From Cavia porcellus (Eukaryota; Chordata; Mammalia; Rodentia; Caviidae), in assembly GCF_034190915.1 (NCBI RefSeq), contig NW_026947484.1, positions 79,121,982 through 79,185,981 on the forward strand: a DNA stretch of 64,000 nucleotides. The letters run 5' to 3'. The translations under genes and the position numbers were made by a program. The notes beneath the pieces are model-generated. The model saw only the letters and a program-made list of their open reading frames with translations, was not told the DNA's origin and did not search any database. Shown in pieces: positions 44,999-59,190 of the stretch (its first letter is position 1; the number at the start of each line of letters is the position of its first letter).

Positions 44999-47900
44999 TT
45001 AAAAAGTAATATAATCTTCATTGTAGAGGTCTTTCACTTTCTTGGTTAGGTTAGCTCCTAAGTATTTAATTTTTCTTGATGCTTGTGTGAATAGTATTGT
45101 TTTCTTAATTTCTTTCTCAGTAAGTTCATTATTAGTGTACAGGAATGCTATAGATGTCAGTGTGTTGATTTTGTATCCCTCTACAATGCTAATTTCATTG
45201 TTAACTTTAGGGTTCTTTTGGTCTTTTAGGATTCTTTTTTGCATTTTGTAAGAAAAAGATTATGTCATTTGCAAATAATGATACTTTGAATTTTTTCTTT
45301 CCTATCTATACTCTTTATTTCATTCCCTTGCCTGATTGCTCTGGCTAATATTTTAAGGACTATGTTAAACAAGAGTGATGATAGTGGATACTGTTTTCTT
45401 TTTCCTGATTTTAGAGAGAAAACTTTCAATTTTTCCACATTTAATATGATGTTGACAGTAAGTTTGTCACAAATGGCTTGTATCAGGTTGAGATAAGGTT
45501 TTCGCATATCTACTTTCTTTAGGTTTTTTTCTTTTTTTGTCATGAATGGATGTTGAATTTTGTCAGAAGTTTTTTCTGCACCTATTGAGATGATCATGTG
45601 ATTTTTTTTCTTGCTCTTGTTTATGTGATGTATTATATTTATTGATTTACCTATGATGACCAACACTTGTATCTCTGGAATGAAGCCTATTTGGTGTGGT
45701 GTATAACCTTTTTGGTGATTTGTTGCATTTTGCTTGCCAGTATTTTGTTGATAATTTTTGCATATGTATGTATATATATATATATATATGCTAGAGATTG
45801 GCCTATAGTTCTCCCTTTTAGATGGATCCTTGTCTGGTTTTGGAACCTGGGTAATGTTAGCTTCTCAGAATGACTTTGGGAGTATGGATTTCCTTTCAAT
45901 TTCATTTAAAAAATCTGGAAAGCATTGGTAATAGATCTTCCCTGAAGTTCTTGTAAAAATAAGCAGTGAATCCATCAGGTCATGATTTTTCATAGTTGTT
46001 AGGGTTTTTATTACTTTCTCAATTTCATTTTCTTGAATTATTCAGAAGTTTTAAGTCTTTTGGTTCACTTTTGGGAATTCATATGTATATAGGAATCCCT
46101 CCATTGCTCTGATTTCTACAAATTTCTGGTTTACAGATTTGTGAAGTTGTTGCTAATAATATTCTAGATTTCAGCAGTATTTACTATGATTTCACTGTGG
46201 TTTCATTTCTAATTGCCTAAAATCGTTTGTTTTCTTTCCTTTTTTTCTTTTAGCAAGAATGGCTAATTTTGTCTTTTGCTTGTATTTTCGAATAACAAGC
46301 TCTTCATTGATTTTTGTGTGTGTGTGTGTTTTTGGTTTCGTTTTCATTGATTTCTGCTCTTGTCTTTCTAATTTCCTTCCATGTACTGACTTTGGATTTA
46401 GATTGTTCCTGTTTTTCTTGCTTGAGATGTGTCATTTGGTTACTTTTCTGGGTTCACCTTGTTTTTATGAATTTCCTTCGTAGGACTGCTTTTATTCTGT
46501 CCATCAATTTTGGTATGCTGTACTGGCATTGAACTTAATTCTAGGAACCATTTTATTTCTTCCTTAATTTCTTCTGTGATCCATTGTTTATTCAAGAGGG
46601 AAAGTGTGTTTTTTAATTTTTAGGTATTTGCATAATAATTCAGTTTCTTTTGTCATTGATTGTTTAGTTTCTTATTTGATGATACGTGTGGTAAAACTTT
46701 GTTTCTTAAGCATGCTTCCTGCACTTACATGTGGTCTATTTTGGAGAAAGTTCCATATGCTCCAGGGTAGAACATGTTTTCTGTTTCTGATGGGTGATAC
46801 AGTACAGATATCTATTAGGTCCTTCTGCTCAGTTTTGGCTTGAAGCCCACCTTGTTTGAAAATAGGGTAGCTACTCCTGCTTGTTTTGGGGTTCCTGCAG
46901 CATGGAATATTGTTTTCTATCTTTTGAATTAAGTCTATGAATTTCTTTTTAGGTTAAATGTGATTTCTGTAAATAACATACTGTTGGATGTTGATTTGTC
47001 ATCATTTCTGCTAATTTTTGTCTTCTGATTGGCAAATTGAGACCATTCACGTTGATAGTTATAACCCAGTAGGTTATTGTTGTCATTGTATTATGTTTAA
47101 GATGCTGATTTTCTTTGTTTTTCCCTACCTGATACATGCATTCTATTGGACTTTTTGGCATTTTTAGCTTTCTTGTTTCTTTCTAGGAAATCTTTGAAAA
47201 TTTTTTGTAGTGGTGGGCTGGTGATCACAAATTGCTTTAGGTGTTATCATGAAAACATTTTTTCACCACTTTTGAAAGATAATTTTACAATATAAGTCAG
47301 TCTGGGTTGGAAATTAAAAACATTGAAACATTTCACTCCAAATACTTCTTGCCTTTAAGTTTTGTGTTGAGAGTCTGCTATAATCCTGATGGGTTTTCCA
47401 TAATAAAGGATGTGTTGCTTTTCTGTAATGGCCTTTAAGATTCTGTTCTTGCATTGGTTTTGTAATATTTTGATTACTATGTGTCATGGATTGTTCTTTC
47501 TCATCAATGGCTCTTTGAGTTTCTATATACCTCACTATCTGTTAAATTCTTTTTCCACTTTTGGAGCATTTTCTATTTTTACTTCTGTATACAGGATTTT
47601 TTATGCCTTTTTTTACTGTCTTCTGATTTTTTAGTAGTGTCTATTAATCTTAGATTCATCTTCTTTGCACCAAATAGCAGATATTAGATGCATTTTTAAT
47701 ATTCTCTCCTATTTATAACATATCTCTCATTAATAGATCACTAACCACAGCCCTGTTTTCTAGATACAGCACTCTGTCCTCATATTGGTTGCTTCTGTTG
47801 TCTATGTTTTCTAGAATTTTTATTACCTGGATTTCTGTTTGGAACTTTTTTATGGGCTCCAGTTTTTTTCTATGTGAGGTATTCATATTTGCATGTCTTT

Positions 47901-48230
47901 AGAACTACTAGGTGGCTTGTGTGTGTACGTGTGTGTGTTAGTGTGTCTTTTGTAGACTTGCAGATCATTTGTTTTATTTGGCTGAAAATCTGTTTAGTTA
48001 CATGTTCTTTGAATTTTCCAAGCACCTTTTTGATCTTTTGTGTTACTTCCACTATTGCCCTTTCTGTTTCGGCTTTGATTTCCTTCCCTTCAGTGCCACT
48101 TGGGTCAGTTTTAGTGGCATTGGAAACCTTGTGTGGGGGGTGCATCTTCTTACCTTCATCTTCCCATGTTTCTGTTTTTTACTCGTTAGTTTTCTGTGCT
48201 GAGGCCTGAGTGATGATTATAGCGTGTAGC

Positions 48231-49860
48231 TTTTTTGCTAGTATGAAACCTCTTTAGTTGATGTTTGCTTTTCAGAGATAGCTGGGCTTGGCTAATTATT
48301 GGCCTTTTTGTCCCAGGATCAATCAACTTTATTTGGGAGTGGAGGTTGCAGTTTATTTGGCTCAGTATTCAGTTCATCAGGAATGAACTGAAGTACTGCT
48401 TATCATCCCAAGCAATCCAGACATTGGCATATAGAGAAAACAAATTGATAGAGACAGGTATGTCACCTTGGCTATAGAAGTAAATTCAGCAACCACAATA
48501 GCATCAAATACAATCTGGGTATTGACAAACCCTAAGAACCAATTATGTAACATTCTTAACCAAAGAAAAGAAATGTATGATGATAGTATAAACACTAAGC
48601 CAAAGTAGATATTTATGTACAGTAAATACCTAAACAACTTTACCTCCACTAACATAGCTGTAAAGAGTTAACTATCTAAAGAATGACACAGTTTAATGTT
48701 GATAGTACTAAGGATAGAAGTTTCAGGGAATGGGAGCATGAAAAAATAGAATTTGAAAAATTAAATGATGGTAAATGAGAAGGTGATTAAATTGAAACGA
48801 AGGATCTTTGAAGGAGTCAAAGCAAATTAGTTGTATTAGACAAAAGTAACAGTAAAAACTAACAAAGAAAAAGAGACATAAGAGTAAAGTAAACTAAAAG
48901 AAAAATAATACTGGAACAAATTAAAAGAGAGAGATCAAGAAAATGAAAGAAGAAAACAGAGGACCAAATCAAAACCAATACATATAATAACTATAAAGGG
49001 AAAAAATATAAAATTACAAATATCACTAAAAAATAGGGGTGAAAAATGAGTGAAAAGAAAAAAATATTTCTATATATAATTCCAAATGAGTGGTTTCCTT
49101 CCAGGACCTGTCATCTTTTGAATCAAGCAAATTATACCCCTCTACCTTGCGTTATAGCCTTACTCAAAAGTTCCCCTGTCTGTAAATCCCAGACCACATC
49201 CAAGCTGACACACATCCCTGATCACTTTGGTACCTGGAAAAGAAATCAGACCACTGGCCTCTGCTGGAATGTAGGTAGCAGGGCAGCAGTTCAAGCAGAC
49301 TGCAGGACTCAGTGCATCACCTTCAGCTCCAGCCACCTCCGAAAACTGAACCTACAAACCTGGTCTTCTGCATGGCAATATGAGCTGAGTTTACTCAGGG
49401 GATCTATGTCTATTCTTCATCCTCTCTGCTTATGTCTCTTATGGCTAACATGACATTCTCCATGGTAGGGTAACACTTCAGTACTGGAGTGAAACTCTAG
49501 TAGAGGTGTTCTGTGGCTCCATCTCACATAATCAAGCCCTTTGCAAAATAGTGTCTCATTAAACTCTCTCTGGCAATATGGCAGGTTCTGCACTGAATTT
49601 CTTCTTGAAATCTATGCCACTGTGAAGAGGTCACTTTCTGAAGTAAAATCTTACAATGCTGTTTCCTATTTTATACCAGTTGTGGGTTTTCTTGGGGCTA
49701 GTTCTCCTTACCCATCCATATTTTCTCCCTAAAGCAGCAACTCTTTTTGACTTTTCTCTGGGGTTTTTCCTTGGCTTTGCTCAAATTGGTTGTTTAATTG
49801 TCACCTCTGCGGCTCTGTGTTGAGGGGAGTCAAGGTGCAAAGCCATCTAGGTGTTAATAG
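48231..49860. other. Possible L1 5'UTR, no gene seen
   Basis: It lies directly beyond the ORF1 start of the antisense L1, so by position it may be that element's 5'UTR. It is A-rich on the plus strand to about 49080, then mixed. The 135-codon frame at 49046-49453 has no recognisable domain; I do not call it a gene. Confidence 0.4.
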
Positions 49861-52590
49861 TATACACTCGTGTTGGGCATGCTCTTCCTGTGTGGCACCA
49901 CATGCCAAGTATTTTGCAAATATTGTACACCCCTATCAACGTGTCCCACTGATGTAAGCAAAGTGGCCACATAGCTAGCTGGTGGTGGAGATACGATTCA
50001 AAGTCAGATTTTTCACTTCTAAAACTATGTCTTAACCCCAATGTACTCAGTTCCAGCCATTTCTTAGAGAACATTTCCCTTCTGAAGATGCTAAGACCTG
50101 TGGAAGTTAAGTGACTTTGTCAAGGAAACAAATCTAATCGCAGATGAGTAATAAAAAACACCAAGTTTCTTGACTCCCATGTTCTGACCACTTCCCACTA
50201 TGTTGTTAGTTTTGTCTTCAACTCAGAATAATGTTAGTTACTTTAAGACTAAGACAACAATTGCCTCATGAACCTGACAACTCAAGTAGAAATGCCTTAT
50301 TTCTATGTCATTAGTCTTTGTTCTAGCAATTCAATATGGGATCAAATGGAGTCATTCATGTGGCAAATACTGCCTTCCAGCATCACTCAGGAGTGGCCTA
50401 GGAAGACAGTGGCGAAGGGGATTCCTCTGGGTGGTCAGGATTTACCTCTACTTGTGCTGTTTAATGGAAAGAGTGATAACCTATGCACAGATTAAAATGT
50501 CTTCGCTGGCAGTGGTTAGTAGCTTGTTGGTCAGACATTTGAATTGAATACAATTGTTGACATAGGGGGCTGGGGGTGGGTGGGATGTGGCTGCAACTCT
50601 CAGAAGGGTCACTCCGGTGAAGGTGCTTATGTCCTGTATCATTGCTCACCTTAAGGTATCCACTGCAAAGGAAGCAAAGGAGACTCACTAAGACATAGGA
50701 GCTGAGGATGGGATGATGGTCTAGTTCTTTCTTCAGCTACCTAAACATTTCCTCCGGGTGCCATGTACACAGTGTCCTTAGCAGTGTGAGTGAGGCTCTG
50801 CAGGGCATCCCTAATGCAAGTTTGTTGGTATGGTGATTGCAGCTGCTGAGCTGCTGAGTACCAGTGAGGTCTCCTCATAAGGCACTGTCCCCTGGCAAGT
50901 TTATGACAAGTTACTTGGCAAAAGGATATAAGTTTTCACCACAGAATTCAGTGGTATGGTGTGAGTCTCACTAACTGAAGCAACTCACTCTATAGATCAA
51001 TAGAACAGCCTGCTGAAGGCTCAGCCATGATGCCATCTGGGAGACAATAGATATCAGTCAATAGCAATTGGTACCATTTCTCTCACAGTCAGAATGTGTG
51101 GTTTCTAGAATCAAGGAATGGGGATGGCTGTAGCCCCTCTATTATACTAAATAGGCCATTTAAAATTTTTTTGCTTCTCAACCCTCAAACCTAAATGTTA
51201 GTGGCCTTGAAGATCTGAGAAGGCAGGAATGTTTCTATTTGGAAACCAAATCTCAATTTCATTTAATTGGAATGTGAGAAAGTCAATCTTGATCCAACAG
51301 GTACAAAAAGGAAATCACTTCTATGATGGGAAGAATTGATGTAGGTTAATTAAAACAAAGAGGATTATGCCTACAACTTATTGTCCCAGGAGTCTCAGCT
51401 CCCTTGTTAATGGAAAATTTTGGTAACCCAATCAAGACAAAATTCTAAGTAAAGGAGGTTCTACCAGATAAAGGATATGTAACAGGTAGAGGAATTAGTA
51501 AGAGGTGGTTATCAATTTAGGCCTAATCATCACATAGGAAGTGAAGAACATAGCAGCTATGTCTTGGTGCTTGTTTGTCCAGTTTTTCTCCACACTACAT
51601 GAACAGAACTGGTGATAGATACACATTATCATTAAAGAAAAATAATTCCTTTACCCACGGCACATTCTCGTGAATGGCCCATCAAGTGCTCAACTCCTAT
51701 AGGACTTTGCACTCTATCGTGAATGTAGTCCTGAGTAAAGAATTACCATTGATAACTTTAAAATCAATTAATTCTTTAGAAGCTGTGATTACATTTTGTC
51801 ATCTGTACTTTGGCTGGCATTACAAATACATTTCAAACTTAACATCAAATGGAGGGCAAATAGCTTTGGAGTTTGAAGGCTTCATCACAGCTTTTTAACT
51901 CAATAGAGTATAAGATTTTAAAATTATAAAAATAAGTGGGGTTTATTAGTCACAATTAATAAAAAGAACCGATATGCCATTAATAATTATTAATATGCTA
52001 TTTCTAGACTTGCCATGTTTTACACTTAAGTTTAAATTTTAGTGATGACATTGTAAGTAGTGGATATTATAGCTTTCAATTGAATATACTATTCTTTAGC
52101 CTGCTCAGCTACTTTTTCTTAACTTTTGTTAGTGTATGTTTGCAGTATGCTTACATTCACTGTAAAGTATGTGTCATAACACATTTTAGTTTCCTTCTTT
52201 TTACCCCTCCCTTCACACCCTTTTATGCACCTCAAGGCCATAATATTAAGTACACACAAACAAGCTTAAATATCACATAGTGTCACTTACATTAAAATCT
52301 CAGTATGTTCATAAAGCATGAAATAAAATAGGAAAAAAAGAGAAAAAAGGTTTTATAATCCATTTCAGATGATCTAAATGTGCTCCTTGACTCAGTGCAA
52401 TTTTCTTATGTTTTATATGTTCTTTTCACTATTACTCTAGTTTTCACTATGCATTATGTGATATAAGTTACCTTTACAAGGTCTTATGAATGAATGAATC
52501 TGATGCTCAAAACATGATGAAAGCTACGAAACATCTTTGCAAAGGGAGGTGATACGTACTCATTGCAAAAATGTTTAAGGGTTTCATGAT
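49861..52590. other. Unique sequence, no gene seen
   Basis: No SINE, LTR or L1 recognised. The frames near 50268-50547 overlap each other without motifs. Confidence 0.5.
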
Positions 52591-52592
52591 GT

Positions 52593-52748
52593 TAGAGAGA
52601 GAGAAGGAGAGAGGGGGGAGAGAAAGAAAAAGAAGAGAAGAGAAGAGAAAAAGAAGAGAAGAGAAGAGAGAGAAGAGAAGAGAAGAGAAGAGAAGAGAAG
52701 AGAAGAGAAGAGAAAGAAGAGAAGAGGAGAAGGAGGGAGTGAGTGAGA
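52593..52748. repeat. Purine microsatellite (GAGAA)n
   Basis: About 150 bases of near-pure purine, mostly AGAGAAGAGA units with interruptions. The 65-codon Glu/Lys/Arg frame across it is repeat-derived. Confidence 0.93.
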
Positions 52749-52954
52749 CAGCCAGAGACAGAAACTGAAAAACTATTACTTTTAGGCTAAATGAAAAAAA
52801 AATGCTTACTGGATTGAATTAAAAGAGTTAATAAAAACATTTCTGTAGTACTGTTTTGGGCTTGGATAAGTACAGAGATGTCTGATCCAAAGCAAAAGAA
52901 TATAATCAATAACCCATGACAAGAAAAATATTGTAACTAAGACATAAATCCACT

Positions 52955-53272
52955 AATCACAAGATATCTTAAAAACTTCAGATTTCTAAGAAAAACCAAA
53001 CACAAAGATAAAGCAGTATCTGAAAGAATATGTTCAAACGGGAAAGAGGTCAATGAGGGGAGCAGGGAAGGGAAGGAAAAGGGAAAAAAGAAGAATGAGA
53101 GGGAAAAAATTAGAAACAAAGTTTATGTAAATGGGGAGGGGAAGAAGAGCTGGAGGGCAGGGGAATGGAAAAAATAATTAAGACATATTACATGCAGGTA
53201 CAAATTCCCTATGATGAATGTGATCATTATATATGACAAATATGTATTAATAAAAAATTAAGATTTTAAAAA
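52955..53272 (+). mobile_element. 5'-truncated L1 tail (3'UTR only)
   Basis: A purine-rich body ('atggggaggggaagaagagc') is followed by 'ctatgatgaatgtgatcatt', 'atgacaaatatgtattaata' and an A-tail. It matches the tail at 30950-31204 and, in reverse, that at 36190-36300. Confidence 0.62.
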
Positions 53273-54204
53273 ATGAGCTCATGAGCTGGGAACATTTTTG
53301 GTAAATACATATTCCAAATATCTCACAAGAGCAATGTCTACAACATAAAAATACCCAAATAGATCCGATTCTTTTCTTCTAATCTAGTATTGTCTTTAAT
53401 ATTAGCTATGATTTTGTCCATCTTTGTTAAATAACATTATTTGGATACATTCCAAATTACCTGGTCAAATGTCTAAATAAACTAGAATGAACTGGTGTTT
53501 CTGTGGGCTAAGTTATAAATATTTTGATTTTAAACATAACTACACTATGATGTGAAAGAATCATGCTAGAGATTCTCAAAAGAATATTTTCTGATCTATA
53601 TTTCTTTCTTTAAAAAAAAAAAAAACCTCAAAAGTCAGCTGCTCCACACACTAGGAGGAGATTGTATATTAAGATCTTAAAAAAATATCTGCAAGGGAAA
53701 AATTAATTTTAAATGAGATTGTTGTAGTGGTTGTGTGACCATTTTCATTTATTAATACTTACAGTAATACACACCAAAAGACTTTGCTGTATGCATTCAA
53801 AGAAAGAAAAAAATGGGATATGCTATCTTTATAAGTATTTGAAATGAATTTTAATGAGCTATTTTAATTTGAGCAAGGAACTTGGATACCAAATATGTGA
53901 AGTGACATAAGCACATTATGAACATCTAGAAGTCTGGACTTACAATGAAAATGTTGACAGCTTCTGAAAGTAAATAGCACTCAATCACTAATTTTCTTGG
54001 AGGGTAGGATTTGTATCCTGCTGGGTTTATAATTTTGTTTTCTCTTTTTTGTGCTGCTCATGTGTAAATATTGACACAAAAAAGGAAAACAACTTAATCT
54101 TGTTTCTAAGCTAATGAATGACATAGGTACTATCTTCTAGATGAAGTATTATAATACAAACTTCCTGACAATGATTTGAGGGGAAAAAAAAAGCCATTTC
54201 AAGT
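53273..54204. other. Unique sequence downstream of the minus-strand gene
   Basis: No gene or clear repeat. It lies beyond the suggested last polyadenylation site of the transcript on the minus strand. Confidence 0.4.
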
Positions 54205-54226
54205 GGATTTGTAACAAGGAAACAAA

Positions 54227-54232
54227 TTTATT
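54227..54232 (-). terminator. Candidate polyadenylation signal AATAAA
   Basis: The minus strand reads AATAAA here, with T-rich sequence downstream (about 54190-54180 on the plus strand is A-rich). It is a candidate for the distal end of the transcript whose last exon is at 61217-61455. Another AATAAA on the minus strand lies near 54605. No expression evidence is available. Confidence 0.3.
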
Positions 54233-57200
54233 GATTTTAAAAGACAAGACACCATTTTGTTTTGAAAAACACAAGAAAGCTAGCCTGAGTTCAAGTCTGA
54301 AATATTCAGAAAAATCCTACTAATATCTTTAGTATGTTCCAGTCATTTGTTTAAACAACACACTAAAAGTTAATATATATTTTTATAATTATAAAAGTTC
54401 CCCAGTTATTGTACAGTACACAATACAAATTGCCCACAAACTATTATTTAGCTCCTGCCAATTTTGAGAGGACATGATATACTAAAAGATTTAGCATTTC
54501 TCACAAAAATCACATCAGGAAATACGTATTTACAAAATCAAATACATTATACAAAAAAACCATCACATGTTATTCGGTAAAGGTGTTTTTAAATAATTAA
54601 AAAGTTTATTCAACTGTAGTCCCAAAACTGGAAAAGAACATTACATTATCTCACACATACAATCTCTACAAAAGTTGCTTACCTCATTTACATAATATAT
54701 TCAGTCGATTGTAAAATAAATGTTCAAATATCTCCTAGTGTTACTATGTTTCTGTGCTTGTGGGACTGAATAATGTAATCTGCCACTTACTAAGTGAAAT
54801 TTAAATGATGGCACTTAAAAAAAATACAATATCTTAAAAAAACACAATGAAAGAAGTTTTACCTAGAAGGTACGAAAGCCCTGAGTGATAGTAGAATTAC
54901 TGATTGGTAAGCACTACAATTAACCTAATTAAAAGTTTACCACCTCAGGCACAAATTTCCAAGTTTTCTCAAGGCACTCACTTAAAGTTTCTGTAACCAA
55001 CATTGGTCACCCCCATAGGTCCAAATTGATGATAGAGATGAGTAGAGAAAAAAATTTGCTTTGGTACAAAAGATGCTTTTAAATGAATAAAATTCAATAC
55101 CTTCTTAATTGGGTCATTTAAAATTGTGTTTAGCAGGTTAAAACAAGGCTAATTTATTGAGGGAAAAATTTGCTAGGTTATCAACAATCAATGGGTTTCT
55201 CTTTCCTCCCCTGATTCAAAAGTCTTCTAACAAAGATTTGGTTACATAAACAATTCTTACCAAATATTTCATTACTCAGGGCTTCCAATCCCAACATCAT
55301 AATTTATTTAGAAAACAAAGGAAAGAAGGAAAAAATGATCAAATACCAGAACCAAATAAAAGACAAATACAGTTATCTTTTTTAAAAGACGTATTACTAA
55401 TTACTTTAAACAAAAGGGAAAAAATAATCCTAGGCAGTCACTTTGTAAGTGGCTTTTACTATTTAAGTAAAATTGGTAAACTAAACTTAGGTCTACTGGC
55501 ACATAAAATCACTAGCAGCAATGATCAAGGCATGCAAACTGAGAAGCATTTACAGTAAATCATCATGAAGAATTCAAAAGAAGAGAGTTAAATTAAAACC
55601 CTTTGAGTATTGCATGTTAACACATGAGTAATTTGCATGTCTGACTTCCTAAACTGCCTTGAAAAGCAATGTTTACGGCATACTTGTACTATGCTATGAG
55701 TGTCCTTTTACCAGACATAAGAATAGGTTACACTCTCATTTGCGCCCAGCTAGGGAAGCGCAAGCACATCTGCAAACAACACTGCTTTCATGTGTAATGC
55801 AGGGTACAGAGGGAATCAAGTGCACAGAGATTCCCTTGGACAAAACCAGCGATGGTGGAAGCAGACTGTCATTCAGAGATATCTGAAGCAGCAGTCACAG
55901 CATCTCGTGACAGATGAGCTTAAAATCAAGTGCTTTGCTCTCCATTCTATCTCTCTCTATATATTTTTTTTCTGACAAAGTATTAAAGTATTGGAGCATA
56001 GATAAAATTATGCCCTGTATGGATTCCCAAACAATATCTTATGAGTGATATAACTCCAAATGGCCTAACTGGCCCCAGAGAGTTCAGAGTCTCTACGTTC
56101 ACTTGAACTTGAACTTGTTTCTTCCTAAGGCTTCACTTACATTGAAATTTCTAAAGCTAAATAAATGAGATCATTTGTTTTGGGGGGGAAAAAAAAGAAG
56201 AAACCTAACTACCCACCCCCCTTTTCTTTTAAAATCATACCTTTTAAAGGCAATTTCTAGATACCTTCAATGTGCAGAAATCAGTTATGACATAGGTTCA
56301 CAAAGCCCATGTACTTGTTTTCCTTTTCTACAGAGTCATGATGTGATGCTAGAAAAGTTGATTTTTTAAAATCTGTAAACAGTACACTTACTTAGATGGC
56401 AGTGAATATTTGGGAATATATATATATATATATATATATCAAGCCCTCTTGAAGGAAAATTAAGAGTCGTATATAAAATGCAAGGGTTCCACATGGGAAC
56501 ACTTTCTTCCTACCCCCCCTTTAAAAAAAAACAGCATAATTAGACATTTGGATATAGAGTATATTTTACCAATCTAAGTCTAAATAAATGATCTGAAAGG
56601 CTTTGCCCCTCCCCCAGTTGTGTATCTTACAATGCTCAAAGGGTTAATACAAGGCATTACATCGAAGGGATTTTCTAACACTAGAACTAAGCACTGAATT
56701 AATGCTTCTATTCCAGTTTTTAAAATCACCAAACTTGCAGAAATACTAGGATTCCATTAACTGATTTGTTCTAACCACATACGTGGAGGTTGTTCTGATT
56801 TAGAGACAAGCCCAATTTTCAATAGCACTGCATGCCAGCCCTCCTCTCCCAGGTTCTGGTGTGACTCATACAAATTACAAAAGCCATGATCTCAATTTTT
56901 AGGTGGATGTTATCTTCTCAAAAAATGTGTGGGGGGGAGAAGTTATAACAAAGTCAGTTTATTGTTTACGACCACTGCCTCACATTGCATACACAGGTGA
57001 CTTGCCAAGGTCTTTAACTTTCTCCTGTGTCCACACAGGGGGACTGACATCACAGTGACACACATTTTTCTCTTTTACATTAATGTTTCAAGCACAGCAT
57101 TATTTTAGACATTTCAAATATATCATCTGAGCAATTTTTAAAAATCTGAAAATGCATTTAGCATTTCTAGATAGTGCATTCCTGTAACAAAAAAGTTTCA

Positions 57201-57938
57201 TGATTATGGTATTGATAATGCATTCATTCCTGAATGACTTTTACAGCATTCTACAAGTATGTGTTCACTTTTACTTGTCTACTACAACTCACAGGAAGTC
57301 CATGTTGAACACTAGTAATTTTAGATATGCAGTGATAAAACCATTTCTGAAATTTTACTTTTGCTTTTAAAGTACACCATCTAGAGTGAGGTGCACGAAC
57401 CGTGCTGTACAGTACATGAAAAAGCACAAAAAGGAAAGCAGATTTCTGAAAAGGCAGTAAGACTTACACAATCAGTCCAAACAGAATTTGGGTGAAAATC
57501 CTGAAAAATGACCAGCAACGTGATATCCAAAGAAAAAATAGAAAGTTGGGCCCTGTGTTCCCGGGAGACGGCTCATCCATTCCACTCCATTGTTCACTGG
57601 TTTTGTAAATGCCAGTCTTTTAGGTATCATTCTCAAGGTATACGTCAAGATCAAACTATGTTAAAACTCAGCCTTAGCATATGGAACATTTCTTCTGAAA
57701 CTCAAAAATGGTCGACATACCTTTCTTATGTTCTTCCTCACTGAAACGGTAGCACTTGGTTTATGCAGATGTATTTCACGTCTAGTGCTAAATTACAGTG
57801 TTAAGAAATGCCAGTAGGTCCTTAAAATGTGTATTTTTGTCACTTGTCAATAAATCTACTATGAGGGTATTAATGGTAGTATCACTTAGAAAAGTCATAG
57901 TTTTAATAAATGGAAAAAATTAAAATGTTCAATAATTA

Positions 57939-58125
57939 GTTGGACATGATGGCATATGCCTGTAACTCCAGCACTCTAGGAGGCTAAGGCAGGAGGATCA
58001 TAAGTTCTACTCCAGCCTGAGCAACCTAACATCTTAGTAAGACCTTATCTTAAAAACTGAAAAGGGCTGGGGATGCAGCTTGGTGAAAAAGTTCGATCTT
58101 CAGTAACAAAAGAATTTTTTTTTTG
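57939..58125 (+). mobile_element. B1-ID dimeric SINE (sense)
   Basis: A B1 half ('ttggacatgatggcatatgc', 'aggctaaggcaggaggatca', 'gtaagaccttatctta') is joined through an A-rich linker to a shortened ID half ('ggctggggatgcagcttggt', 'gttcgatcttcagtaac'). It is the clearest proof of the B1-ID order in the window. It lies in the probable 3'UTR, antisense to the gene. Confidence 0.85.
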
Positions 58126-59040
58126 CAGCAACTACAACAAATGTGATTGTTCTAGTTTGCACCAATATATAAATTACTGTTCATATTTTTATATGTATCT
58201 CACAATTCAAATTAAAAAGTACTGAAAATATATGTGTCTTGTTGTGAACTACAAATAACTGGAAGTAGCATCAACCATAACTATTGTTTTGTGTATTGGT
58301 CATAATTACACTCACCACAAGAATCAATATTCCTAAGTGTTCCTAAAAGTGATAACAATGTTGTATTGAGACAATTTCAAACATAACATTGAATATTATC
58401 TAATATGTCCTCACTTAGAACAAACCATGAACAATTGGAAGAAATGTTGAACCCTGGAGGGACCCCAATGCTGAACTTTCATGGATTTAAACTTGTCCAA
58501 TATCAGATTCCTCGAATGAAACAAATATATCCAACATTAAACTAAACAGGCTAATAAATATATTTAAAGTCATCCATCAAACAAGATGAAAACACTAAAT
58601 ACATTTGGTTCAATACAGTTCTGGGGATAGCAGGTAGAGACAGGAAACTGAAAACTCAGAAAGGAGAGCCAAAATGAGGAGTGGTTTTGTTTTTTGATTT
58701 TAATTTTATGTGTAAACATTTTCCCATGCACAATGAAATAATATACATGGCCCTTACAGTTGATGATTTTCATTTTTTTGTGTGTGTATGTGTGTGTGTG
58801 AGGGTTGAAAATTCACTACCTTTTGAGAAGGACATAAGGAGATGATGATTTACATTACATTTAGATGAAGGTGGTGATGGGACACTAGTAAAGATTTTCA
58901 AATATATTAAGAAGTTATACAGTACAAAATTTGAATCAATTAAAAAATTATATTTAAAACATTTAAATTTTACTGAAGAAATACTGTTGATCTTGAGCAT
59001 TCTTAGGCAACCAAGTAACAACAGTTTAATACACTGTATG

Positions 59041-59190
59041 AGCTGGGCATAGTGGTGCACACCTGTAATCCTAGCACTTGGGAGGCTGAGGCAGGAGGAT
59101 CGCCATGAGTTCGAGGGCAGCTTGGGCTGCATAGTGAGCTCAAGGCCAGCCTGAACTGCATAGTGAGACCTTGTCTCAAAAATTAAAAAA
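59041..59190 (+). mobile_element. B1 SINE (sense)
   Basis: A full B1: 'agctgggcatagtggtgcac', 'gcttgggctgcatagtgagc' and its near-repeat 'gcctgaactgcatagtgaga' (the 29-base duplication typical of B1), then 'ttgtctcaaaaatt'. It is flanked by a 13-base duplication, 59028-59040 and 59191-59203, with one mismatch. Antisense to the minus-strand gene. Confidence 0.9.

Larger units (their letters stand above)
42665..48230 (-). mobile_element. L1 (antisense), right half of the split element, SINE/LTR-laden
   Basis: Continues the 36190-36928 element. ORF2 C-terminus is at about 42670-43180, and then, after an LTR cluster, ORF2 at 44236-47095 (reverse-transcriptase blocks near 45300-45700). The ORF2 start is near 47160-46950 (ITYWVITINVNGLNLPI, QHPTVCYLQKSHLT). 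ORF1 lies at about 47200-48200 (RLSTQNLKARSIWSEMFQ at the C-terminal side; EIKAETERAIVEVTQKIKKVL at the N-terminal side). Two B1 SINEs and two LTRs have inserted. Frames are short and broken throughout. Confidence 0.82.

Noticed and set aside
49046..49453. 135-codon plus-strand frame
   Set aside because: No domain or conserved motif; it lies in sequence that may be an L1 5'UTR.
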